DNA of 64,000 bases from contig VZQC01006609.1 of NCBI GenBank assembly GCA_009823505.1, forward strand, positions 920,381-984,380. Direction: 5' to 3'. This document shows positions 58,335-64,000 of the stretch, in pieces (the stretch's first letter is position 1; every line of letters starts with the position of its first letter). A program made the position numbers and the translations under genes. The stretch comes from Rhizomys pruinosus (taxonomy: Eukaryota > Chordata > Mammalia > Rodentia > Spalacidae). The notes beneath the pieces were generated by a model. The model searched no databases and was not told where the DNA came from. It saw nothing but the letters and a program-made list of their open reading frames with translations.

Positions 58335-60040
58335 AAACTGGCTCTGGACCCCTGCAGTCACTCTGCAGAAATCCACAGCTTGGAAGCTTAGGGACCTTGA
58401 CTTGGAGTTGACACTGGGAAGGGGGACTCTAAGACCCCTGGGGAGCCCACCCCAAAACTGGACATTCTTCCCCTCTGGACCTGGACATTCAGCCCCATTT
58501 TCTCAGCTGGAAGCTGGAGCTTGGCTCTACTTGTGGGTGCACTGGCCTCTCCTAGGTGACTCAGGGGCCCCCTCCACCCCCTCCAGCTTGAGAATGTCTC
58601 GGAGCAGTGCTCTGATAAGTAGACACATCTCTGGAAGTATGTTCTCTGGCACCAAGGTTCCTACAGAAAGCAGCTGAAAGTAGGTTGCTTGATGCCCACA
58701 CCAACAGCCTCGGAGGCAGAATGGAGGGAAAGAAGGGGGAATGTGCTTGGGCAACAGTGGCCACAGGTAGCCCCAGGGAAGGGGTTGGGGTAGATTAAAC
58801 CATGGTCACTGGCCTGGAGCCCTGGTGGACTGAAGCAGGCCGTCCCTGGGCTGCCTCTTTCCTCCACTGGGGTGCCTTCAGCAAATGGTCTGGTTGTCAC
58901 CCACCTGAGTCCAAATAACAGACAGAGAGAAAGCTTAAGGCTGGGCTAGGAGGCTACTGGAAGCCATTGAGGAAGGAACCTTGGGCCAATCTCTGCTCTG
59001 CAGCCCGCCCTGAGCATTAGAGGGACCTCTCTCCTTTTCCGGCTGAGCTTCGTCTGGGGGCGGGGGGCTGTGATGGGCCTTTGTGACTGCCAGATCCTAG
59101 CACTGCGTGGAGTTCCTTGGCCTGTATGGAGCAGATGAACCCCCACCAGCCCTCGGCAGTGCCTGCAGGTAATCTCTATTGTTTCAGGTTAGTAGTGCTA
59201 GCAGGTATCAGGAGAGCCAAGGTGCCCTGGAGGGGTGGGTGTCAGAGGCTGTGTGGGTGGGAGTTCCTCACTGCCCTCTCTCTAGGGAGGAACGAGAGCT
59301 GGACAGGAGGTTTTGAAATAGGGCTAGGCCATGCCGTGGTGTCCCCGTTCTATGAGTCCCCACCTCTGCGGCCTTCTCTCTAGCAACCTTTCAGCACAAG
59401 GACCCCTCGCCGAGCCCCTCCCCAGCCCTCACGTTTGCAGTCCCTCCTTCAGGAATTCCTTTTCTCTTTCCTGCTTTCCCTTCCACTTCCACTTCCCATT
59501 TTTTCCATTTTCTCCAGTGTCAGTTCTCTGCCATAGATGCCCACCCATCCTGGAGCGTTCTCCATGCTCTGGCCCATCCCTGGGCTCAGCCTTCTATGGA
59601 TTAGTTGTCTTGTCTAGGCTGTTTCACATCTGTCCTGCATTTGCGTAGGTAGAGTTCAAGTTCTAATTCTGGAACTACATAAAGCAAAATTCACTTAGTT
59701 GGTGTATGCATCCATACTGCCTGTATTACTTGTCCTCTCCTGCACACGCATGTAGTACAGACTTCTGCACATACACATGCATGTACACACGCTCCTCTCA
59801 CATTTATGTTCTTGGACATATATTCTTTGTCCTCATTGCCTGAGCTTCCAGAGCGAGGTTTTGGTCCTTGTTGTCCTGTCAGAGCACACCAGTGGAAACC
59901 ACTTCTGGGACCCTCCCGGTGTCCTCACATGTCCTGTGGCCACAACATCCTAAGGCATGTTCCAGGATTTGGAGGGTGAGGGCCTGGGGCTCCAAGACCC
60001 CATTACTCACAGGTGGGAGGATGCAGGAACAGTCGGGTCG
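58335..60040. other. Unique sequence, no gene seen
   Basis: No repeat or exon was recognised. Confidence 0.4.
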
Positions 60041-60044
60041 CTCT

Positions 60045-60170
60045 TAAACATCTCTCCACGTTGTCCTCATTAATAACTGTAATGCTAGCACCACTCGCTC
60101 TTAAATAGCCTCATTTATCAACAAGCAATTTGCCGTGGTGAAGTGGCAGGGACACAGATAAGCAGACGGG
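60045..60170. promoter_or_regulatory. CNE-like block (candidate enhancer)
   Basis: Unique AT-leaning island (CCTCATTAATAACTG, CTCTTAAATAGCC, TTTATCAACAAGC) between GC-rich flanks, with no repeat signature. Confidence 0.28.
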
Positions 60171-60174
60171 GGCC

Positions 60175-61545
60175 CGGGCGCTTGCAAGACAGCTGCCAAG
60201 TATCTTCCTCTCTACTCCTCCATCTCTCAGGGGAGCAGGAGGAAGGGGTACAAGCAAGAAGCTGAGGAGAGGTGATACTGCAGTCTGGAGAGGGTTTGCA
60301 GCATCAGCTCCTCCTGATGCAGAAGGTTGGCCCAGGCAGGGCGAGGTGGTGGGGGCGATGCTGGCCAGACCCTGGCCCTCTGAGGGAACTCAGGAGCTCA
60401 CAGTACATCCTCTATCTGTAGCCCCATCAGGAGAGTAGACAGCCAAACACCACCTGTCCTGCCACCTCCTGCCCATGCCCTTGGGGACAGCTTGTGACCA
60501 ACCCTTGCATCATCTATGAACAGCAGTAGTAAGTAGCAGGCACTGTTGTCTCAATTCTGATCTTACAAGGCCCATGTCTGAAGTTTTGCCCATGAAGTGG
60601 TCAGTTTCTGGTCTGTGACTTCTATCCAGCTAAGGCTAGTCCATCTGTCTCCAGCTGCTGTTTGTCATGACTAGATGTTAACCTTTTCTGGTGCAGAGAT
60701 GGACTATTTCTCTGTAAAGTAGGAACCTTGTACACCCACGTCCTTGCACACCCTAAAGAGCTGAGACACTTAGAAGTGTGCTTGGGTATAAAGCAGGTTG
60801 TGTTTATAGGACGCTCATGGGATGGTGGTTAGTGATTGTTAGTTACCTGGGTGACTGACTACAGGGGACCTGGGCTCTTTGTCTGCTGTGATCTGTCCTG
60901 TGTTGACCTTTTGACCTCATGCCACATCCCCAGGCAGCTTGCAGTGACATTCTAAACAGGTGCATCTGAGGAAGGGCCCAGGGCCTTTTCTTAGAGCACA
61001 CCTTGCCCCCTGTCCCTAGCAGCTTCCCCTACCACCTAATCAAGGGTAAGGGACAGGACTGCCTTCTCTCAGCCCCTGTCCCTCTCCAGGGGCTGGGCAC
61101 AGTCCTCCTGCTGCAGCCAAGGCTCCTCTGCTGCCAGGACAAATGCAGATTGTGTGCGGGGTGGTCACGGCAAGGTAGGGGAGTGGCTGCCGGGCCACAC
61201 ATCTATTGTCAAGGTAGGGGCATGGCTGCCGGGCCACACATCTATTTGCTGTTTTGGTCAGGCCTGGGAGCTCCATGCCTCTCAGCTAGTATCTTGTCCT
61301 CAGGTACTCCGACTCCATACAGAGCCATCAGTAGCAGGGGTGCTGTCTGGGTATCCTGTGATAGAGTTCTTGAACCCAGCTGGCACCCAAGAATCCAGTT
61401 AAGTTTTGTTGTTACTAATTTCCTGTCAATTTGTATTTGATAATGGAATAGAAAATGGAAAAATTAAAGTAAATATGATTATATTATGGACTAGAATGCA
61501 GAATTTATATAGCTGTTCGAGCCGACCCTGAACTCCCTAAAGGCC
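60175..61545. other. Mostly unique sequence
   Basis: A 39-bp tandem duplication lies at 61171-61248. An AT-rich patch lies at 61390-61515. No exon was recognised. Confidence 0.4.
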
Positions 61546-61549
61546 AGAG

Positions 61550-61615
61550 CCACACCTGTCCTGACCCTATTAGATGTTCTGTGAAAATTTCTTGAATGAG
61601 TGAATGAAAGAATAT
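61550..61615 (+). mobile_element. MIR/L2 3' trace
   Basis: ttagatgttctgtgaaaatt and tcttgaatgagtgaatg resemble the ancient 3' end phrase. Confidence 0.4.
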
Positions 61616-61856
61616 GAACAGAATATTAAACACAAGGCTTTGAGTTATCTCTACCTGTGGGGTCTGTTCCTTGTTAACAGAGGTTATGTCTCTCCATCAG
61701 GGGACACTTTGGTGAAAATCACTGACTTGGCAGACTGTGTGGTAGAGACTCAGTGCTTCTGAGGGTCCAGAGGGAGGTGGAAGATGCTTTAACACTCAGG
61801 AAAACCTTTGTGGGGGAGGTCCTGGAGCTGGGGGAGATGAGATGGACAGAGGAGTT

Positions 61857-62136
61857 AGCACATACTTTCTTTTTTTTTAATTTTTTTAAATTTTATTTAT
61901 TTCTGTATGTGTATGAATGTACTGCCTGCATGCAAGTTTGTGCACCCATGTCGTGCAATGCCGCGGAGGTCAGAAGAGGGTGTCGGATTCCCCTGGAACT
62001 GGAGTTCTCCTGGAATTGGAGTTTCAGACGGTTCTCGGCTGCCATGTGGGTGCTGGGGATCGAACCCGGGTCCTCTGTAAGAGCGGTCGGCACTCTTAAC
62101 CGCTAGGCCATCTCTCCAGCCCCAGCACATGCTTTC
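61857..62136 (-). mobile_element. B2 SINE with 13-bp TSD
   Basis: Antisense B2 at 61870-62123 with the 17-bp duplication and a clean B box (gatcgaacccggg). AGCACATACTTTC and AGCACATGCTTTC flank it (12 of 13 match). Young-looking. Confidence 0.95.
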
Positions 62137-62139
62137 ATA

Positions 62140-63180
62140 GCCACGATCAGGCTATGATCAGGCTAGTGCAGAGGCAGAAGGATGTGGTAAGGTCAAGGAC
62201 AGGGACTCAGATGCAGGTGGCATGGCTTAGGAGGCCTCCCTGTCTCCCAGGGTTCCCTGTGCAGTTCATACAGGCCTTAGCAGAGTGGCATCTGAGCCAC
62301 AGGTATCATTTTACACACATAAACAAGCTCAGGACACAGCCTTGGTTCCCGTCAGCAGGACTACAGCTGGACAGTAGTTTGTCATATCCGCTGCAGCCCA
62401 GTCCTTAGACCACATCTTAGATCAGGCTGCCTGTGATCTGAGATGAGGAGTAGGAGTCTTAGGTATGTAAGAGTGAGGATGGGATGGGGCTGGACAGAGG
62501 TGAGACTGGAGCAGAGAGGCAGTTGCAACAAAGGTCCCAGCTGATTCTCAGAGTGGTCTGGAGGGGTGTGATAGAATCAAGGCCAGGGGCCAGGCCTTGG
62601 GCCTTCCACCAACCATTCATTAGGTGCAGATTGTCTCAGGGGTGATGGATGTGGGAAAAGGCAAGTGGTGTGTGCCTTCCCCAGTTAGCAGAAGCGACCC
62701 TCCTTCATCTCCCCAGTACGGACCTAGAGTAGCTGTCACCTGGGATGGCCCTCTGTCATCTGCCTCCCACTTAATTCCAGATGATTCTCCAAGTCCAAGT
62801 TTATATGTCATTTCTTGTATCTCTCAAATCTGTCAGAGATAGAGCCCAGTGCAAAGCAGTAGACTGCAGCTCTCATTTAAAAACAGTGTACATAAATATG
62901 TATAGAAACTGCACATAGATTTGCCTATCTATTCATAACATAAACTTATCTCCAGAAAGATGCATATGAAACTGCAAACAGTAGTTCTTGTCAGATAAAA
63001 CCTGGAGGGGCCTTTAAGGACCAATGGCAGACCAAGGAAACAATTCTACTCAAGTCTAACTTGGTGAACTAATGAGTTTACCCGGGTTACTCTTTCAGGA
63101 GAATGGGTGACAGACTGCTTACTGAATGTGGGCACCTCCTGATGGCTATACCACTGAAGTAGAGTTCTTCCCACACTCAG
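62140..63180. other. Unique sequence, no gene seen
   Basis: No repeat or exon was recognised. AT-rich at 62870-62990. Confidence 0.4.
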
Positions 63181-63181
63181 C

Positions 63182-63436
63182 AATAAAAACATTTAAAAAT
63201 ATTTCATTTATTATTATTTTATGTGTATGAATATATTGCCTGCATGTGTGTAAGTGCACCCGTTTTATGCAGTTCCTGTGAAGAAGGAAGGAGACATCAG
63301 ATTCCCCTGGAACTGGAGTTACAGACTGTTGTTAGCTCCCATGTGGGTTCTGAGACTTGAACCCAGGTCCTTTGCAAGAGTAGCCAGTGCTCTTAACCAC
63401 TGAGCCATTTCTCCAGCCCTAGAAATTAAAACACTT
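63182..63436 (-). mobile_element. B2 SINE with TSD
   Basis: Antisense B2 at 63195-63420 without the 17-bp duplication. AATAAAAACATTT and AATTAAAACACTT flank it (11 of 13 match). Confidence 0.85.
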
Positions 63437-63652
63437 TTATTTAGTTATTTTTATTTTATGTATGTGTTTTGTTTGGATGCATGTAAGTGTACCCATGTGT
63501 AGAGTGCCTGCACAGGAAGAAGAGGGCATCAGATCCCCTGGAACTGAAGTTCTGGACAATTGTTAGCTGCCATGTGGGTACTGGGAACCAAACCCAGGTC
63601 CTCTGCAAGAGCAGCGGGTGCTCTTAACCCCTGAGCCCTCTCTCCAGTCCCG
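63437..63652 (-). mobile_element. B2-family SINE, older
   Basis: Second antisense B2 directly next to the first (cccctggaactgaagttctg, gctcttaacccctgagccct). Confidence 0.85.
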
Positions 63653-63728
63653 TCTCAGCTATTTTTAATTACTTATATATTCGTGGGGAGGGGAGGGGCC
63701 TCCTGTACCTTGTGATAGCTGCTGCACT

Positions 63729-63747
63729 TCTGCTAGGGGGCGCTAAT
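63729..63747 (+). promoter_or_regulatory. CTCF-like site
   Basis: TCTGCTAGGGGGCGCTAAT matches the CTCF core (Y-AGRKGGCGC) very closely. It lies in unique sequence just outside the two B2 copies. Binding is inferred from the motif only. Confidence 0.45.
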
Positions 63748-64000
63748 GGGCCAGATCTCGTGAGGGTCTCTTGCCGGTATTCAAAGCTGTTCTCCTTCCA
63801 AGTGGTGATGGCTATGTCAGCCTTGAGGACAGTGTTTCACAACAACATGGTCATTGTGGTTTCTAGTGTGATTATTCAGAGTCTGTCTCAACCCCATATT
63901 GAAGGTGGGCTCTGCCACCTCTGTCACCTGGTGGCCCATGACTGGCTGACCCTGGCGATGTCAGCCTCAGCCTGGCTCTGCACCCTCTTTCCCCTTTCCT

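Larger units (their letters stand above)
23636..64000 (+). other. CDH23: CDH23 intron 3, 5' part (continues beyond window)
   Basis: At least 40.4 kb of phase 1 intron after exon 3. The continuation of EC1 should begin with two bases completing Gly and then Ser-Ser. None of the open frames here shows cadherin motifs such as DxNDN, DRE or LDRE, so no CDH23 exon was recognised. Contents are SINEs, LTRs, L2 and L1M remnants, a 680-bp minisatellite and several blocks that look like conserved non-coding DNA. Confidence 0.8.

Overview
This is non-coding DNA from a mammalian genome, almost certainly a muroid rodent and probably a cricetid (hamster, vole or deer-mouse type). It is full of tRNA-derived B2/B3-type SINEs, 7SL-derived B1, composite B4 and ID-type SINEs, together with old mammalian MIR, L2 and L1M remnants and many (CA)n/(GT)n microsatellites. 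Many B2 copies carry a 17-bp internal tandem duplication that I do not associate with laboratory-mouse B2. There are no operons, bacterial genes, phage or CRISPR arrays.

The only protein-coding gene I can support is CDH23 (cadherin-23), on the + strand. Two short 5' coding exons are present. Exon 2 (18462-18533, start codon 18467) encodes the signal peptide. Exon 3 (23558-23635) encodes the first 26 residues of the mature protein, the start of cadherin repeat EC1. Both have canonical AG/GT borders and both splice in phase 1, so they join in frame (67 + 78 coding nt). Everything before 18462 is intron 1, or intron 1 plus 5' flank, because the non-coding first exon could not be located. 18534-23557 is intron 2. 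23636-64000 is the first 40.4 kb of intron 3, in which no further exon was recognised.

Layout: 1-3.8 kb is a trinucleotide microsatellite followed by a dense SINE cluster. 3.8-9 kb is mostly unique, with an ERVL-type LTR and an antisense L1M remnant. 9-16.9 kb holds PB1/B4/B3 SINEs, a CpG cluster, a 36-bp minisatellite, a B4 interrupted by a B2, and an ID-type tandem array. 18.4-23.7 kb holds the two CDH23 exons. 24-46 kb is largely unique, with scattered B1, B2 and MIR copies and a perfect hairpin at the end of an LTR. 46-50.5 kb has two solo LTRs, B1 pairs, an L1M remnant and a polypyrimidine tract. 50.5-64 kb has blocks that look conserved and homeobox-rich, a (CTA)-based minisatellite with 105-bp higher-order repeats, an L2 interrupted by a SINE, and a strong CTCF-like motif near the right end.

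The open reading frames outside the two exons are best explained as chance or repeat-derived. I found no convincing undescribed gene system. The most interesting material is candidate regulatory DNA inside CDH23 introns, unusual repeat architecture and one weak-looking splice acceptor. Regulatory calls rest on sequence appearance only and need cross-species alignment.
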